NCBI GenBank assembly: GCA_945874225.1
Contig: CAMCFT010000003.1
Location: 62,001 to 126,000 of the forward strand
Length of the DNA: 64,000 nucleotides
DNA from: Flavobacterium psychrophilum
GTDB lineage: Bacteria > Bacteroidota > Bacteroidia > Flavobacteriales > Flavobacteriaceae
Reading direction: 5' to 3'
Positions 51,917-60,924 of this stretch are shown one piece after another (positions within the stretch are counted from its first letter, which is position 1; each line of letters starts with the position of its first letter). The notes beneath the pieces were generated by a model that had not been told where the DNA came from, did not search any database, and saw only the letters and a program-made list of their open reading frames with translations. The position numbers and the translations under genes are program-made.

Positions 51917-52945
51917 TTATTTAATCAAAACACTTTTGAATCTAGCAAGATTTTTAAGTGCCATTCCTGTTCCCCGAACAACTGCTCTTAAAGGATCTTC
52001 GGCAATATAAACAGGTAAGTCTGTTTTTTGTGAAATTCTTTTGTCAAGTCCTCTCAACATTGAGCCTCCGCCGGCAAGATATATTCCTGTATTGTAAATA
52101 TCTGCAGCTAATTCTGGTGGTGTCTGAGACAATGTTTCCATTACGGCATCTTCAACTCGTTGAATTGATTTGTCTAATGCCTTTGCAATTTCTCGGTAAG
52201 AAACCGATACTTGTTTTGGTTTTCCGGTCAATAAATCTCTACCTTGAACGGACATATCTTCAGGAGGAGTTTCTAAATCTTCGATAGCAGCTCCAACTTG
52301 AATTTTTATTTTTTCTGCAGTACTTTCTCCAACAAAAAGGTTGTGTTGCGTACGCATGTAATAGACGATATCATTAGTAAAAACGTCACCAGCAATTTTA
52401 ACCGATTTATCACAAACAATTCCGCCCAAAGCGATTACTGCGATTTCAGTTGTTCCACCACCGATATCTACAATCATGTTTCCTTTTGGTTGCATAATGT
52501 CAATGCCAATACCAATAGCGGCTGCCATTGGTTCGTGTATCAAATAAACTTCTTTACCATTAACTCTTTCGCAAGATTCTTTAACGGCTCTCATTTCCAC
52601 TTCAGTAATTCCGGAAGGAATACAAACGACCATTCTTAATGCTGGAGTAAACATTCTTTTTTTCAAAGCTGGAATGCTTTTTATAAGCATGCTTATCATT
52701 TTTTCAGAAGCATCAAAATCAGCAATTACACCATCTTTCAAGGGTCTTATCGTTTTAATGTTTTCATGGGTTTTACCTTGCATCATGTTGGCTTCTTTGC
52801 CAACAGCAATGATTTTTCCAGATACTCTATCACGAGCAACTATCGAAGGGCTGTCAATAACGACTTTATCATTGTGAATGATTAAAGTGTTTGCGGTACC
52901 AAGGTCTATCGCAATATCCTCGGTCATGAAATCAAAAAATCCCAT
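51917..52945 (-). CDS. mreB: Actin-like cell-shape protein MreB
   Basis: The 342-residue actin homolog polymerises at the membrane and directs elongation. Its ATPase signatures are DLGTANTLI (16-24), IVARDR, IHEPMAAAIGIGIDI, DIGGGTTEIAVIALGGIV and LAGGGSMLRGLD. The length is normal. It is the first gene of the shape cluster and lies 53 bases after purH, with a promoter-like element in the gap. Confidence 0.97.
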   Translation of the reverse strand: MGFFDFMTEDIAIDLGTANTLIIHNDKVVIDSPSIVARDRVSGKIIAVGKEANMMQGKTHENIKTIRPLKDGVIADFDASEKMISMLIKSIPALKKRMFTPALRMVVCIPSGITEVEMRAVKESCERVNGKEVYLIHEPMAAAIGIGIDIMQPKGNMIVDIGGGTTEIAVIALGGIVCDKSVKIAGDVFTNDIVYYMRTQHNLFVGESTAEKIKIQVGAAIEDLETPPEDMSVQGRDLLTGKPKQVSVSYREIAKALDKSIQRVEDAVMETLSQTPPELAADIYNTGIYLAGGGSMLRGLDKRISQKTDLPVYIAEDPLRAVVRGTGMALKNLARFKSVLIK

Positions 52946-52984
52946 AAGTTTTTAAGGGTATAAAATTTATAAAAAAATAATGTA

Positions 52985-52992
52985 CAAAGCTA
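52985..52992 (-). promoter_or_regulatory. Putative -7 element of the mreB promoter
   Basis: TAGCTTTG on the minus strand fits TAnnTTTG and lies 39 bases before the mreB start. The -33 region falls in the end of purH and shows no clear TTTG, so mreB may also be read through from purH. Confidence 0.4.
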
Positions 52993-52998
52993 AACAAA

Positions 52999-54525
52999 TT
53001 AATGTTTGAAATGACGTGTTCCTGTAAATACCATTGCAACTTTATTTTCATTGCAATAATCAATACTTAATTGGTCCTTTATTGAGCCTCCCGGTTGAAT
53101 TACGGCTGTTATTCCAGCATTCTTTGCAATTTCAACACAATCAGGAAACGGGAAAAAAGCATCACTTGCCATAGAAGCTCCTTTTAAACTAAATCCAAAA
53201 GTTTTCGCTTTTTCAATAGCTTGTAACAAAGCATCCACTCTTGATGTTTGACCAGTTCCAGACGAAATCAAAGTTCCGTTTTTTGCAAATACAATAGTGT
53301 TTGACTTTGTGTTTTTACACACTTTAGACGCAAATATTAAATCATTTATTTCTTGTTCTATAGGAGTAGTTATTGTAACGGTTTTTAAGTCTGCTTTAGT
53401 ATCTGTGATGTTGTTTCTTCCTTGAACTAAAATTCCGTTTAGGCAAGTTCGCACTTGTTTTTGAGGCAATTCTACTTCGTTTTGAACCAATATAATTCTG
53501 TTTTTCTTTTCTTGTAAGATTGTAATGGCAGCTTCATCATAACTTGGAGCGATGACCACTTCACAAAATAATTTGTTAATTTCTATAGCAGTGGCTACAT
53601 CTATTTTTGTGTTTGCAATCAAAACACCACCAAATGCGGAGGTTGGGTCGCAAGCTAATGCTACATTATAAGCTTCGCTAATAGTTTCTCTTGTTGCTAA
53701 TCCACACGCATTATTGTGTTTTAAAATGGCAAATGTTGGTCCGTCATTTTTAAACTCATTAATTAAATTTACTGCTGCATCTACATCAAGTAAATTATTA
53801 TAAGACAATTCTTTACCGTGAATTTTTTTGAACATTGCGTCAAAATCGCCAAAGAAAAATCCTTTTTGGTGAGGGTTTTCTCCGTATCTCAAGATTTGGC
53901 CGTCAGCAATACTTACTTTGAAAATAGTTTCATCCGTATTGAAATAATTGAAAATAGCTGTGTCATAATGAGAAGAAACGTGAAATGCTTTTGTAGCGAA
54001 CAATTTTCTGTTTTCCAATGTTGTTGCGCCATTTTGATTGGTAATCAAATCCAAAAGCAAACTATATTCATCAACGGAAGCTACAATTACAGTGTCTTTG
54101 AAATTTTTTGCTGCAGCACGAATTAAAGAAATACCGCCAATGTCAATTTTTTCGATGATATCTTCTTCACTAGCTCTAGAAGCAACCGTTTTTTCAAAAG
54201 GATATAAGTCAACAATGACCAAATCAATTTGTGGAATGTTGTATTCCTCCATTTGCTGAACATCAGTTTCGTTGTCTTGACGATTTAAGATACCACCAAA
54301 GACCTTTGGATGCAAAGTCTTTACTCTTCCGCCAAGAATAGAAGGGTAAGAAGTAACATCTTCAACCGGAATCACAGGAATACCAAGGTTTTTTATGAAT
54401 TCTTCGGTGCCGCCAGTGGAGTAAAAAATTACGTTTTGCTCGTGTAATTTTCGTATAATTGGTTCCAAACCGTCTTTTGAAAAGACAGAAATTAGTGCAG
54501 ATTTGATTGTTTTAGTTGTGTTCAT
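52999..54525 (-). CDS. purH: Bifunctional AICAR formyltransferase/IMP cyclohydrolase
   Basis: The protein has 508 residues from the ATG at 54525 (MNTTKTIKSALISVF), with a promoter directly upstream. The longer open frame to 54579 reads into the promoter. The IMP cyclohydrolase part (about 1-150: LISVFSKDGLEPIIRKLHE, STGGTEEF, HPKVFGGIL, RAAAKNF) precedes the transformylase part (LRYGENPHQKGFF, ILKHNNACGLA, SDAFFPFPD, AVIQPGGSIKDQ, FTGTRHFKH end). It performs the last two steps of IMP synthesis. Confidence 0.97.
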   Translation of the reverse strand: MNTTKTIKSALISVFSKDGLEPIIRKLHEQNVIFYSTGGTEEFIKNLGIPVIPVEDVTSYPSILGGRVKTLHPKVFGGILNRQDNETDVQQMEEYNIPQIDLVIVDLYPFEKTVASRASEEDIIEKIDIGGISLIRAAAKNFKDTVIVASVDEYSLLLDLITNQNGATTLENRKLFATKAFHVSSHYDTAIFNYFNTDETIFKVSIADGQILRYGENPHQKGFFFGDFDAMFKKIHGKELSYNNLLDVDAAVNLINEFKNDGPTFAILKHNNACGLATRETISEAYNVALACDPTSAFGGVLIANTKIDVATAIEINKLFCEVVIAPSYDEAAITILQEKKNRIILVQNEVELPQKQVRTCLNGILVQGRNNITDTKADLKTVTITTPIEQEINDLIFASKVCKNTKSNTIVFAKNGTLISSGTGQTSRVDALLQAIEKAKTFGFSLKGASMASDAFFPFPDCVEIAKNAGITAVIQPGGSIKDQLSIDYCNENKVAMVFTGTRHFKH

Positions 54526-54547
54526 TGTGTAGTGTGAATTTTGTCGT

Positions 54548-54580
54548 GCAAAAGTAGTTTTTTTGATTTTAAAATTCAAA
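54548..54580 (-). promoter_or_regulatory. Promoter of purH (Bacteroidota type)
   Basis: On the minus strand TTTG (54577-54580) is followed after 20 bases by TACTTTTGC (54548-54556), an excellent match to TTTG-N(about 20)-TAnnTTTG. It lies 22 bases before the start codon. Confidence 0.65.
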
Positions 54581-54689
54581 TCTATTTCTGTAACAATATT
54601 TTAAAAATAACTACCAATGGGTTAGTGAATTTTCATTAGGTTTATGAATAAAATTTTTGGAATTTTACAATAACACAAAACAACGTTTT

Positions 54690-55937
54690 ATGCTAGTTTA
54701 TTTCCGACTATTATCTGAGAGTTTCCGTTTCGCAATGAATGCTTTACGAAATAATAAATTGCGTACACTTTTATCTTTACTCGGCGTCACCATTGGGATA
54801 TTTTCGATTATTGCGGTGCTTGCTGCCGTAGACTCATTGGATAGAAAAATCACAAAGGATTTAAGCTCTTTAGATAAAAACACTATTTATTTAATGAGAA
54901 TGTCTTTTGGCCCTTCCGAAATTCCGCAATGGAAAAGAGAACAATTCCCTAATGTAAAATATGATGAATACATTTATTTGAAGGGAGCAATGACCAACAC
55001 GGATCAAATGGGTTACCAAATATTTACCAAAAGAGAATCTATAAAATATGGATCAAATACGGTCTCTGATGTCAATGTTGTTCCAGTTTCGCATGAATTT
55101 ATTGACATTCAAGGACTTGAATTCGAAGAAGGAAGATTTTACAATGAATCCGAAGCCAATTCAGCTGCTCCAGTCATAGTTATAGGAAATGAAATTGCGA
55201 AATCATTGTTTGAAGATGCTGAACCTATTGGTAGAAAAATCCGTTTATATGGTCAGCGATTTACTATTATTGGGGTTTTGAAAAAAGAAGGATCCGGAAT
55301 GTTTGGCAACAACGACACTTCAGCTTTCATTCCTGTGAATTTTATCAGACAAAGATACGGTGATAACAATAAGGCATTAGTAAATGTGATTATTTTAAAA
55401 CCTCAAAGTGGAGTTGATATGGAAGCCTATAAAGCTGAAATTACTCAAAAGTTGAGGTCAGTTAGAGGTTTGAAAGCAGGTGAAATCGATAATTTTTTTA
55501 TAAATGTTTTTTCAGGATTTACAGATTTAATTGACGGAATTATTTCCAAAATGAATCTTGTAGGTTGGGTAATCAGTGGATTTTCCTTACTTGTAGGAGG
55601 TTTTGGGATTGCGAATATTATGTTTGTTTCGGTTAAAGAAAGAACAAATTTGATAGGAATTCAAAAATCATTGGGAGCAAAAAACAGATTTATATTGTTC
55701 CAATTCTTGTTTGAAGCAATTATACTTTCAGTAATTGGCGGAATTATAGGTTTATTGATGGTTTGGATTATTACTATGGTTTTGACCAAAGCATTGGATT
55801 TTGAATTCGTTTTGGGAATAGGTAATATTCTTTTAGGAACAGGACTTGCCGCTATAATTGGTCTAATTTCAGGAATTCTTCCTGCAATTGCTGCTTCAAA
55901 ATTAGATCCTGTAGAGGCAATTAGAACGGGAATGTAA
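54690..55937 (+). CDS. MacB/FtsX-like ABC transporter permease without partner ATPase
   Basis: The protein has 415 residues from the ATG at 54690 (MLVYFRLLSESF), since the longer frame to 54657 begins with TTG. It has an N-terminal helix (about 30-49), a large periplasmic MacB-type domain (about 60-270), then three helices of the FtsX domain (about 295-410: VGGFGIANIMFVSVKERTNLIGIQKSLGAK and SGILPAIAASKLDPVEAIRTG). The last segment is typical of MacB-like permeases. No ATPase or membrane-fusion gene lies on either side. Confidence 0.9.
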   Translation: MLVYFRLLSESFRFAMNALRNNKLRTLLSLLGVTIGIFSIIAVLAAVDSLDRKITKDLSSLDKNTIYLMRMSFGPSEIPQWKREQFPNVKYDEYIYLKGAMTNTDQMGYQIFTKRESIKYGSNTVSDVNVVPVSHEFIDIQGLEFEEGRFYNESEANSAAPVIVIGNEIAKSLFEDAEPIGRKIRLYGQRFTIIGVLKKEGSGMFGNNDTSAFIPVNFIRQRYGDNNKALVNVIILKPQSGVDMEAYKAEITQKLRSVRGLKAGEIDNFFINVFSGFTDLIDGIISKMNLVGWVISGFSLLVGGFGIANIMFVSVKERTNLIGIQKSLGAKNRFILFQFLFEAIILSVIGGIIGLLMVWIITMVLTKALDFEFVLGIGNILLGTGLAAIIGLISGILPAIAASKLDPVEAIRTGM

Positions 55938-56008
55938 TTCCCGACTTCTCGGAAATGAAAGTTTTCAGAGAGGCTTTACTTTTATACAACGTTACTAATT
56001 CTTACTAT

Positions 56009-56072
56009 TTGTCACGCTGGAAGCGTCTCAGAGAGCGAGAGTAAATAGATTTAGACGCTTCTAGCGTGACAA
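56009..56072. repeat. Long palindromic intergenic repeat with TTGTCA/TGACAA ends
   Basis: The 20-base arms 56009-56028 (TTGTCACGCTGGAAGCGTCT) and 56053-56072 are complementary with one mismatch, around a 24-base spacer. The element lies between the permease gene and accD, which converge. Confidence 0.82.
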
Positions 56073-56142
56073 TAGCAAGAATAAATTACAGCCAAACCAC
56101 AACTACTTTTTTCATCTTCTAAAATTTAAAATATAGATATAA

Positions 56143-56173
56143 AAAAAACACAAAGCATTAACTTTGTGTTTTT
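56143..56173. terminator. Bidirectional terminator near the end of accD
   Basis: AAAAACACAAAG pairs with CTTTGTGTTTTT around a short loop, with A and T runs on both sides. It lies just beyond the accD stop. Confidence 0.75.
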
Positions 56174-56195
56174 GTGTCTTCGTTGCAATAAAAAA

Positions 56196-57050
56196 CTATC
56201 TAATATTGATATTCTGTATCAAATCAATATACAAATTGATGGAATCTTTCAGGTCTTTTCTTGGTGTTATAAAGTCGAGAAAACCGTGTTCTAGAACAAA
56301 TTCGGCAGTTTGAAAACCTTCTGGCAAATCTTTTCCAGTCGTGTCTTTTACAACTCTTGGTCCGGCAAAGCCTATTAAAGCTCCCGGTTCAGAAATGTTG
56401 ATATCGCCAAGCATTGCATAAGAAGCTGTTGTTCCACCCGTTGTTGGATCCGTACATAAAGAAATATAAGGGATTTTTGCTTCGGCTAATTGGGCAAGTT
56501 TTGCAGAGGTTTTTGCTAATTGCATCAACGAATAAGCTGCTTCCATCATTCTGGCTCCACCTGATTTTGAAATCATTACAAATGGAATGTTATTTTTGAT
56601 AGAATAGTCTATTCCGCGTACTACCTTTTCGCCCACAACACCACCAATAGAACCACCAATAAAGGCAAAATCCATACAGCAAACCACTAAATCTTTTCCT
56701 TTTGATTTTCCAACTCCTGTTCGAACCGCATCATTCAATTTGGTCTTGGCAATAGTGTCTTTCAAACGATCCGAATATTTTTTGGTATCCACAAAATGCA
56801 AACTGTCTTTAGAAGTCATTTTTGCATCTAATTCTATAAATTGATTGTCGTCAAACAATATTTCAAAATATTCTTTACTTCCAATTCTTACGTGAAAATC
56901 ATCTTCTGGACTTACATATAAGTTGCGAGCTAACTCATCGGCATCAATAACTTTACCAGTAGGCGATTTGTACCAAAGCCCTTTTGGAACATCCATTTTG
57001 TCCTCGGTAGCGGTTGTAATTCCCTTTGTTGTTCTTTTAAACCAAGCCAT
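56196..57050 (-). CDS. accD: Acetyl-CoA carboxylase carboxyltransferase beta subunit, zinc-ribbon cysteines absent
   Basis: The 284-residue subunit transfers carboxyl from carboxybiotin to acetyl-CoA in fatty acid synthesis. The catalytic part is normal ([55 protein letters not shown]). The N-terminal zinc ribbon that is usually built around WxKCPxC and LYVCPxC reads GLWYKSPTG and [10 protein letters not shown] here, so all four zinc cysteines are gone while the flanking text is kept. The protein lies downstream of fbaA on the same strand, 127 bases apart, and is followed by a terminator. Confidence 0.95.
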   Translation of the reverse strand: MAWFKRTTKGITTATEDKMDVPKGLWYKSPTGKVIDADELARNLYVSPEDDFHVRIGSKEYFEILFDDNQFIELDAKMTSKDSLHFVDTKKYSDRLKDTIAKTKLNDAVRTGVGKSKGKDLVVCCMDFAFIGGSIGGVVGEKVVRGIDYSIKNNIPFVMISKSGGARMMEAAYSLMQLAKTSAKLAQLAEAKIPYISLCTDPTTGGTTASYAMLGDINISEPGALIGFAGPRVVKDTTGKDLPEGFQTAEFVLEHGFLDFITPRKDLKDSINLYIDLIQNINIR

Positions 57051-57063
57051 AATTATAGTATTC

Positions 57064-57173
57064 AGTGTTCAGTATCAAGTATTCAGTGCGTAATATATAA
57101 GTAGCCAGCATTCGGTTTTTATTAATTATTCAGTCGTTGAGAACTGAATACTAAAAACTGCAAACTGAACACT
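57064..57173. repeat. Nested inverted repeats between fbaA and accD
   Basis: Two pairs of perfect 10-base arms are nested: AGTGTTCAGT (57064-57073) with ACTGAACACT (57164-57173), and AGTATTCAGT (57078-57087) with ACTGAATACT (57143-57152). The two arms are related to each other (AGTRTTCAGT). They could fold into one long hairpin that ends fbaA transcription, followed by T-rich DNA on one side. Confidence 0.65.
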
Positions 57174-57177
57174 TTTT

Positions 57178-58245
57178 TTATAATGTATTCACGTTATTCA
57201 AGTCAGCAAATGCTTGCTCAAGTCTTGTGTTGAATGTAACTTCACCTTCACGCAACCATTTTCTTGGATCGTAATATTTTTTGTTAGGAGCATCAGCACC
57301 AGTTGGATTTCCAATTTGAGTTTTTAAATAATCAATGTTGTCAACCATAAAGTCACGAATACCTTCAGCAAATGCAAATTGCAAGTCAGTATCAATATTC
57401 ATTTTTACAACACCGTAGCTAATTCCTTCTCTGATTTCTTCTAATGTAGAACCTGAACCTCCGTGGAAAACGAAATCAACTGGGTTTGGTCCTGTATTGA
57501 ATTTGTTTTGAACGTAATCTTGAGAATTTTTCAAGATTTTTGGAGTCAATTTTACGTTTCCTGGTTTGTAAACACCGTGAACATTACCAAAAGAAGCGGC
57601 AATTGTAAAACGTGGGCTAACTTTTAATAATTCTTCGTAAGCATAAGAAACTTCAGAAGGTTGTGTGTATAATTTTGAGCTATCAACGTCTGAGTTGTCA
57701 ACACCATCTTCTTCGCCACCTGTTATTCCTAGTTCGATTTCTAATGTCATTCCCATTTTGCTCATTCGAGCTAAATAACCGCTACAAATTTTGATGTTTT
57801 CTTCGATTGGTTCTTCAGATAAATCAATCATGTGAGAAGAGAATAATGGTTTTCCTGTTTCAGCAAAATGTTTTTCAGAAGCATCCAATAATCCGTCAAT
57901 CCAAGGCAATAATTTTTTTGCACAGTGGTCAGTATGTAAAATTACTGTTGCTCCATATGCTTCAGCCAATGTATGAATGTGTTTTGCTCCAGCAATTGCT
58001 CCAAAGATAGCTGCTTTTTCGCCTGCATTAGTAAGTCCTTTTCCAGCATTAAACTGTGCTCCACCATTCGAAAACTGAATAATAACGGGTGCATTTAGTT
58101 TTGCTGCAGTTTCAAGAACTCCGTTTATTGTGTTTGAACCAGTAACATTTACTGCTGGAAGTGCAAACCCTTTTTCTTTTGCATAGTTGAAAATTTCTTG
58201 TACTTGGTCTCCTGTAGCTACTCCCGGTTTGATATTGTGTGCCAT
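57178..58245 (-). CDS. fbaA: Class II fructose-bisphosphate aldolase
   Basis: The protein has 355 residues from the ATG at 58245 (MAHNIKPGVATG), in agreement with the long class IIA enzymes of E. coli type. The in-frame extension to 58290 contains the promoter-like element. Zinc and substrate residues are visible in VILHTDHCAKK, LEIELGITGGEEDGVD, FGNVHGVYKPGNVKL, VFHGGSGST and VVKMNIDTD. It cleaves fructose-1,6-bisphosphate in glycolysis and works in reverse in gluconeogenesis. Confidence 0.97.
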   Translation of the reverse strand: MAHNIKPGVATGDQVQEIFNYAKEKGFALPAVNVTGSNTINGVLETAAKLNAPVIIQFSNGGAQFNAGKGLTNAGEKAAIFGAIAGAKHIHTLAEAYGATVILHTDHCAKKLLPWIDGLLDASEKHFAETGKPLFSSHMIDLSEEPIEENIKICSGYLARMSKMGMTLEIELGITGGEEDGVDNSDVDSSKLYTQPSEVSYAYEELLKVSPRFTIAASFGNVHGVYKPGNVKLTPKILKNSQDYVQNKFNTGPNPVDFVFHGGSGSTLEEIREGISYGVVKMNIDTDLQFAFAEGIRDFMVDNIDYLKTQIGNPTGADAPNKKYYDPRKWLREGEVTFNTRLEQAFADLNNVNTL

Positions 58246-58286
58246 CGTAATTTTTTTATTTGTTGTTATAAGTTGTTTTTCAGATT

Positions 58287-58295
58287 GCAAAAATA
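58287..58295 (-). promoter_or_regulatory. Putative -7 element of the fbaA promoter
   Basis: TATTTTTGC on the minus strand fits TAnnTTTG and lies 41 bases before the ATG at 58245. The -33 element is unclear. Confidence 0.45.
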
Positions 58296-58309
58296 AGAAT
58301 TAATTAGCA

Positions 58310-60868
58310 TTAGAAAGGATAATTTATTCCAAAATTAAAAACAGAATGTGCGAAATCGTAATCGTAAAACCATTGTTTGCCTACTTCATTGGCAGGATTA
58401 TAGGTTTTAAAACCCAAATCAAATCGGACTACAAAAAAACTCAGGTCATACCGCAACCCAAATCCAGTGCCTAAAGCGATTTCTTTTAAATCTTTTAAAC
58501 CATCAAAAGTGGCTCTTTCATCCGTGATATTGTCAAATACGTTCCAAATATTGCCTGCATCAGCAAATAGAGCGCCTTTTATGCTTCCTAATATTTTAAA
58601 TCGGAACTCGGCACTTAATGCAATTTTCATATTAGCTTCATTATAATCATTTACTGCGCCAGTACTTCCTGGACCTAAACGATAAGGAGCCCAAGCTCTA
58701 TTGTCATTTGAACCTCCGGCAAAATAACTTCTTGAAAAAGGAATGTTATTTGAATTTCCGTAAGGAATGGCAATGCCAAAAAAGCTTCTGAATGCTATAA
58801 CTTTTTCTTTGGTTAAATCCCAATGTTTAATATAATCGAATTCTGTTTTTATATATTCAGAATATTCTAAGTTGAATATTTCATAGTTTCCATTCTGGTT
58901 TTCGGGTAGGTTAGCGGCATTTGCCACTAATGATAACAGCGAACCTGCTGATTCGATTTTTGTTCTGAAAAGATAAAACGTATTGTCTAGCGGGTCAGTT
59001 TTAGTTGTTTTTGAAAAAGAATAACTTGTAGCCAAAATAAAGTCATTTTCGGTAAGTCTAATTCTTCGTTCTTCAATGCTGCTCACGGTTTTATAATCAG
59101 CATCCGCAGGTGTCAGAGCAGTGGTTCCTGACAGGACATCATTGGTAAATCCTGCCGTTCCTTTTTCTATTATCAAATTGCCGGTATCTGGATCTACATA
59201 ATCAGTATTTGTATTGTAGACTTTTCCTATATCATTTAAAGCGGTATAAGATGATTCATAGATATTGAAATAATTTTCCGGATTTAGATTTCGCACATAT
59301 TGTACATTAAAAAGATCAAAACGAGCTGTATTATTCCTTTTTGGATTCCAATTATATGCCAAACCACTAGTAAAATTTTGTTTATCTAAACCAATATTTT
59401 TTTGTGTCGCTAAACCACTCGATAGTAGTGTCGAGGGAATCATGCTTTTGGGGATGATTTTTTCAGAAGCCACTGGGAACCATATTCTGGGAATATTCAG
59501 TTTTACATCAACTCCTAATTCGGATACATTAAGAAATTTACTTTGTGGATTTGCAAAATCTTTTGATGCACCCAAGTTTCCGCGTCCAGCAATTTCTAAT
59601 GTTTCCGCTCCATTAAATATATTTCTGATAGTTTCTGAAATACTTCCTGCAAATCCAATGGTTTGTATATTTGAATGGGTTACATCAAATGTGGTTTCTA
59701 AGCTGTATTTTTTTCGGGGAGACAAATAGACTTTTGCAATTAACGATTGAGCTGTGGTATCTCTTTTGTCTAATTCATATAATATGGTTGGATAATTAAA
59801 TATTTTAAGATTATTCAAATATCGTGTTGTCAAAACGGTTTTAGAATCAGCAAACAAACTTCCCTTTGTAATAAAAACAGCATCAGTTATTGCCTTTGGT
59901 TTGTATTTTAATTTGGAATGGCTGTATAAATTGAAATTATTATAAGATGTGCTATCCGTGATTTTTAAATTATTATTGGCAGCAGAATAATCAGTGTAAA
60001 TATTTACATCACTTATTTTATATATTTTGAAAGGCACTGTTCTGGTGGTATCCTGATCCTGATAAGAATAATCGTCAATAATCAAATTAACATTTACCTT
60101 TTTATCATTGTTAAGGGTGTCTAAATCAAAAGTCACATAATTAGGCTGAAAATTATACACACCATTGTTTCTAAAATAAGTATTAATTCGATCTTTTTCA
60201 CTGTCGAAATCTTTAGTTTGGTATTGATTCCCTGATTTTATAAAGGTATTCGATATTTTAGTTCGGTACATTGAATCCAGAACAGGAGTGTGAATTGTAG
60301 TTGTTAATGAGTCTAATAAATAAGGAGTTCCGGTAGTAACAGTATATTTAATTTTGGCCTTTTTTTGACTTAAACTGTCTAATTTATATTTTGCTTGCAC
60401 ATTAAAAAAACCATTGTTAAAATAATAGTATTTTAATCTCGAAAGTGATTTTTCAGTTCTTGCAGTATCAACAATTACTGGAGGTTCTCCGGTTTTCTTT
60501 AAAAAATCGTGTATACCGTGATACCAGAAAGATTGCCCCAATCTATCCACTTGTTTTGCGGAAAGCAATTTTGACATTCGCTCGTATTTGCCGGGATGAT
60601 TCGTGAATTTAGCTTGATAAGTGGAGTCTGGATTTGGGTTAGCCCAGTTATTTAAAGTAAGGCGTATACGCAAACCAAGAATAGAACTGTTAGGTTTTTG
60701 GTACAACTGATTAATAACATCATCGTCCTTTGTGGCTTTCTCGTTTACTAAAATTTCATTTTTAGTAAGGAGTTGTTTGCCTTCTGGAACTCGTTTCACA
60801 GCATCACAAGCTGAGATAATTATTCCAATTAGAATAAATGTTGCTATTTTTGTGCTAATCTTTTTCAA
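58310..60868 (-). CDS. tamL: TamL-type Omp85 outer-membrane lipoprotein
   Basis: The 852-residue protein has a lipoprotein signal with Cys21 (IIISAC), unlike the usual BamA/TamA. POTRA-like repeats (about 30-440, e.g. SRLKYYYFNNGFFNVQAKYKL and RINTYFRNNGVYNFQPNYVTFDLD) are followed by a 16-strand barrel with the Omp85 motif region (FAGGSNDNRAWAPYRLGPG, GALFADAGNIWNV, LGTGFGLRYDLSFFVVRFDLGFKTYNP) ending in NFGINYPF. Lipidated Omp85 proteins of this kind are known in Bacteroidota as TamL and are linked to insertion of outer-membrane proteins. The gene is divergent from the SpoU gene. Confidence 0.9.
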   Translation of the reverse strand: MKKISTKIATFILIGIIISACDAVKRVPEGKQLLTKNEILVNEKATKDDDVINQLYQKPNSSILGLRIRLTLNNWANPNPDSTYQAKFTNHPGKYERMSKLLSAKQVDRLGQSFWYHGIHDFLKKTGEPPVIVDTARTEKSLSRLKYYYFNNGFFNVQAKYKLDSLSQKKAKIKYTVTTGTPYLLDSLTTTIHTPVLDSMYRTKISNTFIKSGNQYQTKDFDSEKDRINTYFRNNGVYNFQPNYVTFDLDTLNNDKKVNVNLIIDDYSYQDQDTTRTVPFKIYKISDVNIYTDYSAANNNLKITDSTSYNNFNLYSHSKLKYKPKAITDAVFITKGSLFADSKTVLTTRYLNNLKIFNYPTILYELDKRDTTAQSLIAKVYLSPRKKYSLETTFDVTHSNIQTIGFAGSISETIRNIFNGAETLEIAGRGNLGASKDFANPQSKFLNVSELGVDVKLNIPRIWFPVASEKIIPKSMIPSTLLSSGLATQKNIGLDKQNFTSGLAYNWNPKRNNTARFDLFNVQYVRNLNPENYFNIYESSYTALNDIGKVYNTNTDYVDPDTGNLIIEKGTAGFTNDVLSGTTALTPADADYKTVSSIEERRIRLTENDFILATSYSFSKTTKTDPLDNTFYLFRTKIESAGSLLSLVANAANLPENQNGNYEIFNLEYSEYIKTEFDYIKHWDLTKEKVIAFRSFFGIAIPYGNSNNIPFSRSYFAGGSNDNRAWAPYRLGPGSTGAVNDYNEANMKIALSAEFRFKILGSIKGALFADAGNIWNVFDNITDERATFDGLKDLKEIALGTGFGLRYDLSFFVVRFDLGFKTYNPANEVGKQWFYDYDFAHSVFNFGINYPF

Positions 60869-60888
60869 GGGTCATTAAATATTTAATT

Positions 60889-60924
60889 CAAAAGTACATT
60901 ATTTTATGCTTAGTAAAAACCAAA
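60889..60924 (-). promoter_or_regulatory. Promoter of tamL (Bacteroidota type)
   Basis: On the minus strand TTTG (60921-60924) is followed after about 21 bases by TACTTTTG (60889-60896), 20 bases before the tamL start. The -33 part lies inside the first codons of the divergent SpoU gene. Confidence 0.55.

Noticed and set aside
52298..52639. Open frame of 113 codons opposite mreB
   Set aside because: Antisense shadow of mreB, with low-complexity Asn/Ser/Phe-rich product.
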